Notes: a model not told the origin generated them from the letters alone. A DNA stretch of 64,000 nt from Planctomycetota bacterium (GCA_016795325.1 JAEUHY010000012.1:519175-583174), one strand, 5' to 3'; counted from the first letter of the stretch, positions 1 to 8,898 are shown. Made by a program: numbers and translations.

Positions 1-1
1 C

Positions 2-253
2 ACGCCCGCGCCGAGCGATCTCCAGTACGACGAAACGCTGTTCGACAAGCTGCGCCAACTGCGCCGCAAGCTCGCCAGCGAGCGCGGCCTGCCGCCGTAC
101 ATGATCTTCGGCGATCGGACGTTGCAGGAACTCGCCGCGGTCCAGCCGACCTCGCTCGACGAGCTGCGCGAAATCCGCGGCGTCGGCGCAAAGAAGCTCG
201 AGGACCTCGGCGAGTTGTTCCTCGCCGCGATCCGCGAGCACGTTCAGCGCTGA
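2..253 (+). CDS. recQ: RecQ-type helicase, C-terminal HRDC domain (partial)
   Basis: Only the last 83 residues are in the window; the gene begins upstream of base 1. They form an HRDC domain: a helical segment starting YDETLFDKLRQLRRKLA, the conserved PPYMIFGDRTLQELA stretch, then a helix-hairpin-helix-like end, IRGVGAKKLEDLG. In RecQ helicases this C-terminal domain binds DNA and helps in processing branched structures during recombination and repair. An HRDC domain also ends RNase D and some UvrD-like helicases, so RecQ is the most likely but not the only identity. The gene converges on the aldolase gene at 439-1485. Confidence 0.75.
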   Translation, partial: TPAPSDLQYDETLFDKLRQLRRKLASERGLPPYMIFGDRTLQELAAVQPTSLDELREIRGVGAKKLEDLGELFLAAIREHVQR

Positions 254-438
254 ACGAGCGTTCGAGCTCCGGATGACGCGCCCGCAAGCGCGCGGCCAAC
301 GTGTGGGGAACGCCGCGCGGCCGTTGGTAATGCAGACACCACTCCGTGACGCACACCCGGGCGTCGCGTCGACACGTGGGCGGCGTGCGTGCTCGCGCGG
401 GAATCCGGTGCAGCTACGCGCCGTCGAACGAACACGCC

Positions 439-1485
439 TCAGCGTGGGCGATGTTCGAGGGCCACAAGTACGCGCGCGACGTCTTCCGTGCTGACGTCCA
501 TGTGCGTCACGAAACGCAGCGTGCGTTCGTTCATCGGCAGCACCTGCACCCCGTGGCGGCCGAAGTGCTCCATCCAGCGCTGCGCGTCGCTGTGGGGATC
601 GACAACGCGCGCCATGACGATGTTCGTCTCGACTTCGTGCGGTGTGCAGTCGAGTGCGCCGCTGCCGTCGAGCACGCTGGCCAGTTCCTTCGCGAGGATG
701 TGGTCGTCGGCGAGACGCGCGACGTTGTGCTCGAGCGCGTAGAGTCCGGCCGCCGCGAGGATGCCCGACTGGCGCATCCAACCGCCCAAACGCTTGCGCA
801 GCAGTCGCGCACGCTCGAGGAACTCGCGCGGGCCGGCGATCAACGAACCGACCGGACAACCCAGTCCCTTCGAAAGGCACACGGACACCGAGTCGGCGCA
901 GGCCGCGTACTCGCGCACGTCGACGCCGCTGGCGACCGCCGCGTTGAACAGGCGCGCGCCGTCCATGTGGATCGGAATCGAGAGTTCGCGCGCGAACGCG
1001 TGCAGCGCTCGCAAGCTCTCGAGCGACACGACGCGCCCGCCGGGGGCGTCCCCCGAACCCATGAAGGACTGCTCGACGCAGATCAACGTGGTTTTCGGGC
1101 AATGCAGCGAGCGCAGACGCACCGCGCGCCGCACCTCCGCGAGGTCGAACTGCCCGCTGGGCGCGTGCAACGTCGTCGTCTGCACGCCGTGCAGCGCGCC
1201 GGCGGCGCCGCTCTCCCACTGCACCATGTGAGCCGAGCGCTCGCAGATCACCTCGTCGCCCGGCCGCGTCCACGATCCGATCGCGACCGAGTTCGCCATC
1301 GTTCCCGAAGGCACGAACCACGCGCCGTCCTTGCCGAGCAAGTCCGCGACCCGACGCTCGAGTCGGGCGACCGTGGGATCGCCATCGAGCACGTCGTCGC
1401 CGACCTCAGCGGCGACCATCGCAGCGAGCATGTCGGCGCTCGGCCGCGTGACGGTGTCGCTGCGAAAGTCGGCGGCGCGCGCCAC
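439..1485 (-). CDS. ltaE: Low-specificity L-threonine aldolase / beta-eliminating lyase
   Basis: This is a PLP enzyme of the threonine aldolase family, expected to cleave L-threonine or L-allo-threonine to glycine and acetaldehyde in the cytoplasm. The 348-residue length is normal. The family start RSDTVT is at residues 8-13, the phosphate-binding SGTMAN near 60, the cofactor aspartate in HMDGARLFNAA near 173-183, and the Schiff-base lysine is probably Lys205 in SVCLSKGLG. The C-terminal small domain is complete. It lies 32 bases downstream of the aminotransferase at 1518-2696 on the same strand and may be co-transcribed with it. Exact substrate preference cannot be read from the sequence. 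Confidence 0.9.
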   Translation of the reverse strand: MARAADFRSDTVTRPSADMLAAMVAAEVGDDVLDGDPTVARLERRVADLLGKDGAWFVPSGTMANSVAIGSWTRPGDEVICERSAHMVQWESGAAGALHGVQTTTLHAPSGQFDLAEVRRAVRLRSLHCPKTTLICVEQSFMGSGDAPGGRVVSLESLRALHAFARELSIPIHMDGARLFNAAVASGVDVREYAACADSVSVCLSKGLGCPVGSLIAGPREFLERARLLRKRLGGWMRQSGILAAAGLYALEHNVARLADDHILAKELASVLDGSGALDCTPHEVETNIVMARVVDPHSDAQRWMEHFGRHGVQVLPMNERTLRFVTHMDVSTEDVARVLVALEHRPR

Positions 1486-1517
1486 GGACTACAGCCCCCC
1501 CACGACTCGGCCCCGCA

Positions 1518-2696
1518 CTAACGCACCCCTGCCGTGGCCAAGCAGTTCTTCACGCGGCGCAGAGCTTCGCGAATGTCATCGAGGCTCGCCGCGTAGCTGA
1601 ACCGGAGGTACCCCTCGCCGAACGAGCCGAAGGCCGTGCCCGAGAGGATCGCGACGCCGGCGTCGTGCAGCAGCTTGACCTCGAGGTCCTTCGACTTGAA
1701 GCCGGTCTTGGTGATGTTCGGGAAGGCGTAGAACGCGCCCTTGGGCATCACGCACGAGAAGCCTGGGATCTCGTTCAGCCCGGCGACGATCGCGCGGCGG
1801 CGTTCGTCGAAGGCCTTCATCATCTTGTCGACGTCGCCCTGAGGCCCGAGCAGCGCTTCGCGGCCGGCGACCTGCACCGGCGCGCTCGGGCAAGAGTTCG
1901 AGTTGATCTGCAGGCGCTCGGCGATCTGGATCAGCGACGCGGGCCACACGCCGTAGCCCAGGCGCCAACCGGTCATCGAGAAGGTCTTCGACCAGCCGTC
2001 GAGGATGATCACGCGCTCGCGGATCGACGGATACGAGTACAGGCTCACGTGCTGCTCGCCGTCGTAAAGCATGCGCGAGTAGATCTCGTCGGAGAGGATC
2101 GCCACGTGCGGATGCTTCTCGAGGCCCGCGACGAGCCGATCCATCTCTGGCTTGCGGATCACGCCGCCGGTCGGGTTGGCGGGCGTGTTGACGATGATCA
2201 GGCGCGTGCGCGGCGTGATCTTCGCCAGCACGGCGTCGGGGTTGAACGAGAAGCCGTTCTCCTCGCGCAGTTCGATCGGCACCGGCGTAGCGCCGGTGTA
2301 CTTGATCAGCGACTCGTAGATCGGGAACCCCGGGTTGGGGTAGAGGATCTCGGCGCCCGGCTCGCCGAACATCGAGATCGCGAAGTACATCGTCGGCTTG
2401 CCGCCCGGCACGATCATCACGTGGTCGGGGTCGACCGCGACGCCGCGCCGATCGAGGCAGTCCTTGGCGACCGCTTCGCGCAGTTCCGGCAGGCCCTTGG
2501 CCGGCGTGTAGAAGTGGAATCCGTCGGCGAGCGCCTTGCGGCCGGCTTCGACGATGTTGTCGGGCGTGCGGAAGTCCGGCGAGCCGATGCCGAGGTTGAC
2601 GATGCTCTTTCCGGCCTTCTGGAGCGCCTTGGCGCGCGCCAGAACTTCGAAGGCGGACTCGGTGCCGAGGTTGGAGAGGCGTTGGGCGAGTTTCAA
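1518..2696 (-). CDS. Class I/II PLP-dependent aminotransferase (aspartate aminotransferase-like)
   Basis: A 392-residue fold-type I aminotransferase. It has the N-terminal LGIGSPDF motif, tyrosine of YTPAKG near 63, NTPANPTGG near 170-178 (cofactor-contacting Asn), SDEIYSRM near 202, and the PLP lysine at about Lys237 in DGWSKTFSMTGWRLGY. The YLRFSYA segment near the C-terminus carries the substrate-carboxylate arginine. This pattern fits the I-gamma subgroup, which includes aspartate aminotransferases and LL-diaminopimelate/alanine-type enzymes, so no gene symbol is given. It faces away from the transporter operon starting at 2916; the 219-base gap between them presumably holds both promoters. 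Confidence 0.88.
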   Translation of the reverse strand: MKLAQRLSNLGTESAFEVLARAKALQKAGKSIVNLGIGSPDFRTPDNIVEAGRKALADGFHFYTPAKGLPELREAVAKDCLDRRGVAVDPDHVMIVPGGKPTMYFAISMFGEPGAEILYPNPGFPIYESLIKYTGATPVPIELREENGFSFNPDAVLAKITPRTRLIIVNTPANPTGGVIRKPEMDRLVAGLEKHPHVAILSDEIYSRMLYDGEQHVSLYSYPSIRERVIILDGWSKTFSMTGWRLGYGVWPASLIQIAERLQINSNSCPSAPVQVAGREALLGPQGDVDKMMKAFDERRRAIVAGLNEIPGFSCVMPKGAFYAFPNITKTGFKSKDLEVKLLHDAGVAILSGTAFGSFGEGYLRFSYAASLDDIREALRRVKNCLATAGVR

Positions 2697-2915
2697 AGCA
2701 GGTCCCGGATGCGGCGAGGCGGTGGATCCGCGCGGAAATGCGCGGGGAAAGCGAGCAGCATAGCCATCGCCACAGGCGCGACAACGGGCGCCCCGGTTCG
2801 GAGCGGAGAAGGGCCGCTCCTCGCGACCGTGGGCCCTGCGCGCACGAGTCGTTACCGTCTCCCCCGCTCCGCCAACTTGTGGCCTCGCCGCCTCGCGTCG
2901 CTAGTCAGGAAACCC

Positions 2916-3980
2916 ATGCAATTCCCGCGCTGCTCCATCGTGAACTCGGCCTCCTCCCTGCTTCGCGCGTTGTGGCTTGGGCTGGGCGCTGTGACCGCAC
3001 TCACTCTGGGGGCCTGCTCGCGCGAGCCCGACGTGGTGCTGTACTGCTCACTCGACCAGATGTTCTCCGAGACGCTGGTCAAGGAGTTCGAACGTGAGAG
3101 CGGACTCACGGTGCGCGCGGAGTTCGATGTCGAAGCGGCCAAAACCGTCGGTTTGGTCAAGCGCCTGCGCGAGGAGAGCGCACGACCGCGCTGCGACGTG
3201 TTCTGGAACAACGAACTCGCCCACACGGTTGCGCTGGCGAACGAGGGACTGCTCGCGAGCTACGACAGCCCGAGCGCCGAGGGCATCCCCGAGGAGTTCC
3301 GCGATCCGCAGCGGCGTTGGACCGCGTTCGCCGCGCGCGCACGGGTGTTCATCGTCAACACGAAGCTCGCCGATCCGGCCTCCATCAACTCGCTCGAGGA
3401 CATCTTCGATGCGAAGTGGAAGGGCAAGGTGTGCATGGCGCGCCCGCTGACCGGGACCACGCTCACCCACCTGACCGCGCTGTTTGCGAGCGAAGGCGAC
3501 GAGGCCGGCGAGGCGTTGCTCAAGCGCATCGAAGAGAGCGGGATCAGCCTGGTGCAGAGCAACGGACAAGTGATGCGCCTGGTGCGCGAAGGGCAGATGG
3601 CCTGGGGGCTGACCGACACCGATGACTTCAACGTGGCGCTGCAGGCCGGCGCGCCGGTTGCGCAGGTGTTCCCCGACCAACGCACCACGGAACGTCCGCA
3701 GGCGCGCGGCGCACTGCTGATTCCCAACTCCGTGGCGATCCTTGCCAACGCACCGCACCCGGAGAACGCGCGCAAGCTGGTCGACTTCATCCTCTCGCGG
3801 AAAGTCGAAGAGAAGCTGGCCTTCGCCGAGGGCGCGCAGATCCCCGTGCGCGCCGACGTCAAGCGTCCGCCGCACGTCAAGTCGGCCGCGGAGCTGAGCC
3901 TGATGAAGGTCGACTGGGCGCGCGTCGGCGCCGACGTCGAGCGCCGCCTCCAGCAGTTCAAGGAGCGCTTCGTCCAGTGA
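2916..3980 (+). CDS. ABC transporter substrate-binding lipoprotein (family 1, iron-type)
   Basis: A 354-residue periplasmic-binding protein of the ferric-iron/FbpA-like group of family 1 solute-binding proteins. The ATG at 2916 was chosen because it starts a lipoprotein signal: basic start, hydrophobic stretch and lipobox LGAC with Cys34. The mature part starts with the typical VLYCSLDQ strand, and SNGQVMRLVREGQ is the usual segment before the ligand site. Where FbpA/FutA proteins have two iron-binding tyrosines this protein has DTDDFN, so the ligand may not be ferric iron. The stop overlaps the GTG of the permease, making this the first gene of a coupled operon reaching 8665. Confidence 0.85.
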   Translation: MQFPRCSIVNSASSLLRALWLGLGAVTALTLGACSREPDVVLYCSLDQMFSETLVKEFERESGLTVRAEFDVEAAKTVGLVKRLREESARPRCDVFWNNELAHTVALANEGLLASYDSPSAEGIPEEFRDPQRRWTAFAARARVFIVNTKLADPASINSLEDIFDAKWKGKVCMARPLTGTTLTHLTALFASEGDEAGEALLKRIEESGISLVQSNGQVMRLVREGQMAWGLTDTDDFNVALQAGAPVAQVFPDQRTTERPQARGALLIPNSVAILANAPHPENARKLVDFILSRKVEEKLAFAEGAQIPVRADVKRPPHVKSAAELSLMKVDWARVGADVERRLQQFKERFVQ

Positions 3981-5515
3981 ACCGCGTCCTGGTCGCGCTC
4001 GCGATCGCGCTCTTCGCGCTGGCCGGCCTCGCGCCGCTGGCGGCGATGCTGCCGCGTATCGAGCTCGCCGACCTCGGCGCGATGGTCGCGGCCCGCAACC
4101 TCGAGTTGCTCGGCCGTACGCTGCTTTACGGCGGCGGGGTCGCGCTGATCGCGGTCGCGCTGGGACTGCCGTTCGGGTTTCTCGTCGCGCGCACCGACAT
4201 GCCGCTCGCGAATCTTCTCCGGCCGCTGGGGATCGTGCCGCTGCTGATTCCGCCGATGATCCTCGCGATGGTGTGGACGGTGCTCGCCGACATTCGCGGC
4301 GCTCCGGCCGCCTACGCAGTCTCCGCGCTCAGCACCTTCCCGATCGTCGCGCTGTTCAGCGCTCGCGCGTTCGAGCGCATCGACGCGCGCCGCGAAGAGG
4401 CCGCCCGCCTCGTGGGCGGCTGGCGCGCCGCGCTGCGCGCCGACTTGCCGCTCGTCCTCCCGTCCGCGGCCTGCGGCGCGTGCTTCGCGTTCGTGTTCAC
4501 CGTCAACGACTATTCGATCGCCGACTACGTGTCGTGGCTCGGGCAACCCAAGTTCAGCGTGTACGCCGCGGAGATCTTCGCCAACTGGCGCATCGAATCG
4601 AAACCCGGCCTCGCCGTGGCGACCGCAATGCCGCTGATCGCGATCACGCTCGCTGCGCTGATTCCTGCGCTGCTGCTGCGCCGCAAGGGCGCGATGGCGT
4701 CCCTGTCGGGCGACTTTCGCCAACCGGCGCGCTTCGAGCTCGGCGCCTGGCGCTGGCCGGCGTTCGCGTTCTGCCTGACGCTCGTCGCGATCGGTGGCCT
4801 GATTCCGCTGGCGCGGCTGTTCTACGAGGCCGGCGGCGCAGCGCGCGGCTTCGAGCTGGCGCGCGTGAGCCGCGCCTTCGCCCTCGCCGTCGAGCGCGGG
4901 CGCGAGGACCTCGCCAACAGCATCGTGTGGTCCGCGGCAGCGGCCAGCATCTGCGCCGCGCTCGCGCTGGTGCTCGGGCACGCGCTCGAACGCTCGCGCA
5001 TCGGTCGCGCGCTCGAGTCCTTCGTCGTCGTTCCGATCGGCGCGCCCGCTGTGCTGCTCAGCGTCGGCGTCATCGTGCTGTGGAACCACGATTGGAGCGC
5101 GCGCTTCTACGACGAAGGCGGCGTGGTCGTGCTGCTGCTCGTCGGGCGCTTCGCTGCCTTCGCAGTGTTGATCGCGACAGCGGCGACCGCGGCGCTCGAT
5201 CCCAAGCTCGAAGAAGCGGCGCGCCTCGCAGGCGCCGGTCCCGCGCGCACGCTGACGCGCATCGTCGCGCCGCTCTTGCGTCCCGCGCTGATGGGCGGTT
5301 GGATCGGCGTGTTCGTGCTCGCACTGCGCGAGCTGGACGTGACGATGTTGACGCCCGCCGCCAACCGCACCGCGATGTTCCGCATCTTCAATCAGGTGCA
5401 CTTCGGTCGCGACGACTTCGTCGCCGCCATGGCGCTCTTGCTGGTGTTCCTCGTGTTGCTCCCCGGGATGCTGTGGTCCCTCTTCGCACGCCGCCGCCTG
5501 GAGCTGTTGCCGTGA
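3977..5515 (+). CDS. ABC transporter permease with two fused transmembrane domains (FbpB-like)
   Basis: A 512-residue inner-membrane permease made of two BPD_transp_1 domains in one chain, as in iron(III)-type importers. Each half ends with its own ATPase-contacting EAA loop: EAARLVGGWRAALRADLPL near residue 137 and EEAARLAGAGPARTLTRI near 413. About 12 hydrophobic segments can be seen. Translation starts at the GTG that overlaps the preceding stop (GTGA), and its own stop overlaps the GTG of the ATPase gene, so the three transporter subunits are translationally coupled. The substrate is unproven (see the binding protein). Confidence 0.9.
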   Translation: MNRVLVALAIALFALAGLAPLAAMLPRIELADLGAMVAARNLELLGRTLLYGGGVALIAVALGLPFGFLVARTDMPLANLLRPLGIVPLLIPPMILAMVWTVLADIRGAPAAYAVSALSTFPIVALFSARAFERIDARREEAARLVGGWRAALRADLPLVLPSAACGACFAFVFTVNDYSIADYVSWLGQPKFSVYAAEIFANWRIESKPGLAVATAMPLIAITLAALIPALLLRRKGAMASLSGDFRQPARFELGAWRWPAFAFCLTLVAIGGLIPLARLFYEAGGAARGFELARVSRAFALAVERGREDLANSIVWSAAAASICAALALVLGHALERSRIGRALESFVVVPIGAPAVLLSVGVIVLWNHDWSARFYDEGGVVVLLLVGRFAAFAVLIATAATAALDPKLEEAARLAGAGPARTLTRIVAPLLRPALMGGWIGVFVLALRELDVTMLTPAANRTAMFRIFNQVHFGRDDFVAAMALLLVFLVLLPGMLWSLFARRRLELLP

Positions 5516-6198
5516 GCGCGATCGAGTTGAACGGCGTGAGCGTGCGCGTTGGCGAACGCTCCCTGCTGGAATCCGTCGACTTGAGCGTCCCCGAGGGTGC
5601 GCACCTGCTCCTGGTCGGCCCGTCGGGTTGCGGCAAAACCACCCTGCTGCGGGTCATCGCTGGCCTCGCGGCGCCGGCCGCCGGCCGCGTCAGCCTCTTC
5701 GGGGCGTTGGCGAGCGAGGGCCATCGCGTCGTGATGGCGCCCGAGAAGCGGGGCATCGGAATGCTGTTCCAGGGCGGCGCGCTGTGGCCGCACCTGAACG
5801 CCCGCAAGCAGCTCGAGTTCGTCCTCGACTGCTGCGGCACTCCGCGGGCGCAGTGGAAGGAGCGCGTGGCGGAACTGCTCGAATGGGTGGAGCTGCCGGG
5901 TTATCAAGAACGCATGCCCGCCACCCTGTCCGGCGGAGAGGCGCAACGCCTCGCGCTCGCCCGCGCCATCGCGAGCTCGCCGCGGCTGCTGCTGCTCGAC
6001 GAGCCGCTCGGCCCGCTCGACGAGGAACTGCGCGGCGCGCTGCTGGTCAAACTGCACGAACTGCACCAACGTCTACGGCTCACCGTGATCCACGTCACCC
6101 ACGCACCCTTGGAAGCCCGAGAGTTTGCGACGCGCACCGTGCGCCTGCGCGCGGGACGCATCGTCGACGACACGCGCAACGATGGAGCGCGCGCATGA
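5512..6198 (+). CDS. ABC transporter ATP-binding protein
   Basis: A 228-residue nucleotide-binding subunit with all catalytic motifs: Walker A GPSGCGKTT (36-44), Q-loop in GMLFQGGALWP (83-93), signature LSGGEAQ (139-145), Walker B LLLLDEP (159-165), D-loop and the switch histidine in IHVTHAP. It has no C-terminal regulatory extension, so it is shorter than FbpC/PotA-type ATPases of about 350 residues. The start is the GTG overlapping the permease stop, and its TGA overlaps the ATG of the cytochrome gene. It should power uptake through the permease encoded just upstream. Confidence 0.92.
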   Translation: MSAIELNGVSVRVGERSLLESVDLSVPEGAHLLLVGPSGCGKTTLLRVIAGLAAPAAGRVSLFGALASEGHRVVMAPEKRGIGMLFQGGALWPHLNARKQLEFVLDCCGTPRAQWKERVAELLEWVELPGYQERMPATLSGGEAQRLALARAIASSPRLLLLDEPLGPLDEELRGALLVKLHELHQRLRLTVIHVTHAPLEAREFATRTVRLRAGRIVDDTRNDGARA

Positions 6199-7187
6199 AC
6201 TGGCGAGCCTTGAGCGGCGTCGCGGTGCTCGGCCTCGGCGCGTGGGCGCTGGTGTCCATCTTCACGACGCCGCAGGCCCCCGCCGAACCTGTGGTGTGGG
6301 AGAGCTCGCAGCAGTGCGCACAGTGCCACACCCAGGTGTACGACGAGTGGAAGGTCTCGTGGCACGCACAGTCCTACACCGATCCCGACGTGCGCGCGCA
6401 GACCGAGGATTTCACGGCCAACAAGGACTGCATCGACTGCCACGCGCCCCAACCCGTCTTCACGACCGTGCTGGGCGAACGCGTGTTGCCGCGGGCGACG
6501 CGCCGCATCGAAGGCGTCGACTGCATCGCCTGCCACCTGATGCCCGACGGACGCGTGGCTGGAACGCTCGACAACCCGTCGGTCGCGTGCCGTCCGATCG
6601 CCACGCGCGACCTGCTCAAGCCCGAGTACTGCGCCGGATGCCACAACCAGCACGGCACCGTCGACCAGTGGCGGCAAAGCAAGTACGCGCAGCCCGGGCC
6701 CGGCTACCAAGACTGCGTCGCGTGCCACATGCCGCACCGCGACGGAGATCCGCAGAAGGGCCGCGACCACACGATGCACGGCGGACACGACATCGACATC
6801 GTGCGCCGCGCGGTCGAACTGCGCGTCACGCGCGAGAACGGCGCGGCCGTGGTCGAAGTCGAGAACGTCGGCGCCGGACACAACTACCCCACCGACGAGC
6901 GCAGCCGCGCCTCGGACTTGTTCTGGCGCCCGCTCGCCGCAGACGGCGCCAAGGGCGAGTGGAGGCAGATCCATCGCTTCCGCAATCCCTACCGCTTCGA
7001 AGTCGACCTCGTGAACACGGAATTGCCAGCCGGAGCGAAGGTGCGTTTCGAGCTGGACGCCCCCGAAGCGCGCGGCGAGATCGAAGTGGCGCTGTTCTAC
7101 AAGCTGAATCCGCTGTGGGCGGATCCGCAGCGCCCTGACCCCGAGCGCGAGGCGCAACTGGTCCACTCGCGGAGACTCGCTCCGTGA
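6195..7187 (+). CDS. Membrane-anchored pentaheme c-type cytochrome
   Basis: A 330-residue exported electron-transfer protein. A single N-terminal hydrophobic segment (about residues 5-25) serves as signal or anchor. Five CxxCH heme sites follow in the first 180 residues: CAQCH, CIDCH, CIACH, CAGCH and CVACH. The remaining part is a beta-rich domain containing VENVGAGHNYPTDE, a GHxxPT-type motif found in cytochrome c554-like multiheme proteins. It lies inside the ABC-transporter operon: its ATG overlaps the ATPase stop (ATGA) and its stop overlaps the GTG of the HEAT-repeat gene. That coupling suggests periplasmic redox chemistry on whatever the transporter handles, which is an inference. Confidence 0.88.
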   Translation: MNWRALSGVAVLGLGAWALVSIFTTPQAPAEPVVWESSQQCAQCHTQVYDEWKVSWHAQSYTDPDVRAQTEDFTANKDCIDCHAPQPVFTTVLGERVLPRATRRIEGVDCIACHLMPDGRVAGTLDNPSVACRPIATRDLLKPEYCAGCHNQHGTVDQWRQSKYAQPGPGYQDCVACHMPHRDGDPQKGRDHTMHGGHDIDIVRRAVELRVTRENGAAVVEVENVGAGHNYPTDERSRASDLFWRPLAADGAKGEWRQIHRFRNPYRFEVDLVNTELPAGAKVRFELDAPEARGEIEVALFYKLNPLWADPQRPDPEREAQLVHSRRLAP

Positions 7188-8665
7188 CACGCGTCGCGTG
7201 CGCACTGGCGGCGCTGGCCTTGATCGGCTGCGAACGCGCGCCGTCGCCCGCGGGGCCGTCTTCACCGGCGGCGCCCGCGCAGGCCGCCGCCGCGCGCGCC
7301 GACCTGCGCCCCGTTGTGGCGGCGCGCATCGCGGAACTCGAGGCGCAACTCGCCGCGCCAGCGCTTCCCGCGCTCGACGCCGCTCGACTCGAGCAGATCG
7401 ACGGCCTGCTCGAGACCATGGCGGGCGCGGAGGAACGCTTGAAGCGCGCCGCGCGCGAGGACCTGCGCGCCCTCGGCGCGACGAGCGTGGCGCGACTGGG
7501 CGAGCGCCTGGACGACGCTTCCGCTTCGAGCGCCGTTCGGATCGCCGCAGCACAGGCGCTCGGCGAGCTCGACCATCCGCTCGCGGCCCGCGTTCTGCTG
7601 ACGCGCTTGGCCGCGGGGCGCTTCACGCGCGATCCCGATCCGTGGCTGCGAGCGCATTGCGCCTGGCGGCTGGGCATGGGGACGCAGGACTGGGTCGTCC
7701 CCGGACTGCTCCTGTGCCTGCGCTACGAGACGAACAACGAGGCGGTGATCTACATCGCCCGCGCACTCGCGCACCATCGCAACTACTCGGGACTCGACGC
7801 GCTGTACGTCGTTTCGCGCGAGGATCCCGGAGACAACTTGCGCCAAGCCGCGCTGGGCGCGCTGTCGGAGCTCGCCACAGCCGCGGGCTTCGCCGACCCT
7901 GCGGAGCTCTACCGCGCCTGGAAAGGCGGCGACGAACGTCTGGGCGACGCGCCGTTCTCCGCCGCCCACGAACTCGAGGTGTGGCGCATCCTCAAGCTCT
8001 TCGGCGAATGGCAGCTGCGCCCGGTCGACGATGGACGCTTCGTGCTCTCGCTCGAACACCACAAAGTCACGCCGCTGCTCGTCGCCGCGCTGGACGACGA
8101 AAATCGCTACGTGCGTGTGCACGCCGCGCAGTGCCTCGAGCGCCTCGGCGGTCGCGCCGCGAGCGCGGGGCCGCGTCTGCTCGAACTGATCGACGACCCG
8201 CAGATGTCCGAGCAGGTCATGCTGGCGCTCGGCGCCCTGCGTTATGCGGCTGCGGAGCCTGCGTTGCTGGAGCGCGCGTCCCCAGCGCGCACGCTGGAGA
8301 TCCGCATGAGCGCGACCCAGGCGCTCGGGGCCATGGGGCTTGCGAGCAGCGAGCCGCGCTTGCGCGCGCACCTCGCCGACAAGCTCCCGCGTGATCTCCG
8401 CGCGGCCACGCTCGCCGCGCTGGTGGGCTGCGCCCCCGCGAACGTCTCGTTGCCGGAAGCGCGCGAACTGCGGGCGTTCATGCTGGGAGGCGAGGTCGAC
8501 AGCGCTCTGCCCGAGCTCGCCCTGGATGCGTGGCTCGTGCACCGCGCCTCCGTCGACGACGGATCGCGAGCAACCCTCGACGCGTGGCGTGCGATCAAGG
8601 GCGCCGACTCGCGCCAACGCGTCGTGGAACGCGCCGCGGTGTTGGACGCTGTGCTCGGCGCGTGA
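7184..8665 (+). CDS. HEAT-repeat lipoprotein
   Basis: A 493-residue exported protein. It starts at the GTG overlapping the cytochrome stop and has a short lipoprotein signal with lipobox LIGC (Cys about 16), followed by an Ala/Pro-rich linker. The rest is alpha-helical with recurring HEAT/PBS-lyase-like units such as VRIAAAQALGELDHPLAARV, LRQAALGALSELA, VRVHAAQCLERLG and IRMSATQALGAMG. Such repeats form protein-binding superhelices; no enzymatic motif is seen. As the last gene of the transporter-cytochrome operon it may scaffold the complex at the periplasmic face. It converges on the gene at 8899 across a long palindrome. Confidence 0.8.
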   Translation: MTRVACALAALALIGCERAPSPAGPSSPAAPAQAAAARADLRPVVAARIAELEAQLAAPALPALDAARLEQIDGLLETMAGAEERLKRAAREDLRALGATSVARLGERLDDASASSAVRIAAAQALGELDHPLAARVLLTRLAAGRFTRDPDPWLRAHCAWRLGMGTQDWVVPGLLLCLRYETNNEAVIYIARALAHHRNYSGLDALYVVSREDPGDNLRQAALGALSELATAAGFADPAELYRAWKGGDERLGDAPFSAAHELEVWRILKLFGEWQLRPVDDGRFVLSLEHHKVTPLLVAALDDENRYVRVHAAQCLERLGGRAASAGPRLLELIDDPQMSEQVMLALGALRYAAAEPALLERASPARTLEIRMSATQALGAMGLASSEPRLRAHLADKLPRDLRAATLAALVGCAPANVSLPEARELRAFMLGGEVDSALPELALDAWLVHRASVDDGSRATLDAWRAIKGADSRQRVVERAAVLDAVLGA

Positions 8666-8681
8666 ATCGTCCTCGGACGCT

Positions 8682-8856
8682 CCGAGCTCGTGTCCTGTTT
8701 CCGAACTTCGTCGAAGATCTCGCTGGCCTCGCCGCCCCTGGCGGCGTTGCTCCGGTTCGGTGACCTATTCAGGTCGCCTGGAATCCTCGCGCCTTGCCAG
8801 GAACGCCGACTCCAGCGACATCTTCGACGAACTTCGGACACAGGACACGAGTTCGG
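8682..8856. repeat. 175-bp imperfect palindrome between convergent genes
   Basis: Two 45-base arms (8682-8726 and 8812-8856) are reverse complements with about four mismatches. The 85 bases between them are also partly self-complementary, down to a centre at gacctattcaggtc (8762-8775). The whole element fills most of the 233-base gap between the ends of the HEAT-repeat gene (8665) and the propeller gene (8899). It could form a long hairpin in either transcript and so act as a bidirectional terminator, or it could be a mobile or dispersed MITE/REP-like repeat. No second copy is apparent in this window. Confidence 0.8.
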
Positions 8857-8898
8857 ATAAGTGTCGGTGTGCGCGAGTCGCCGCATCGCGCGATCGCC

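Noticed and set aside
254..438. Terminator between recQ and ltaE
   Set aside because: Only a 6-bp stem with a 20-base loop (296-327) was found, which is not beyond chance in this composition.
3977..5515. Two separate permease genes
   Set aside because: The frame is continuous through both membrane domains and their two EAA loops; it is a single fused permease.
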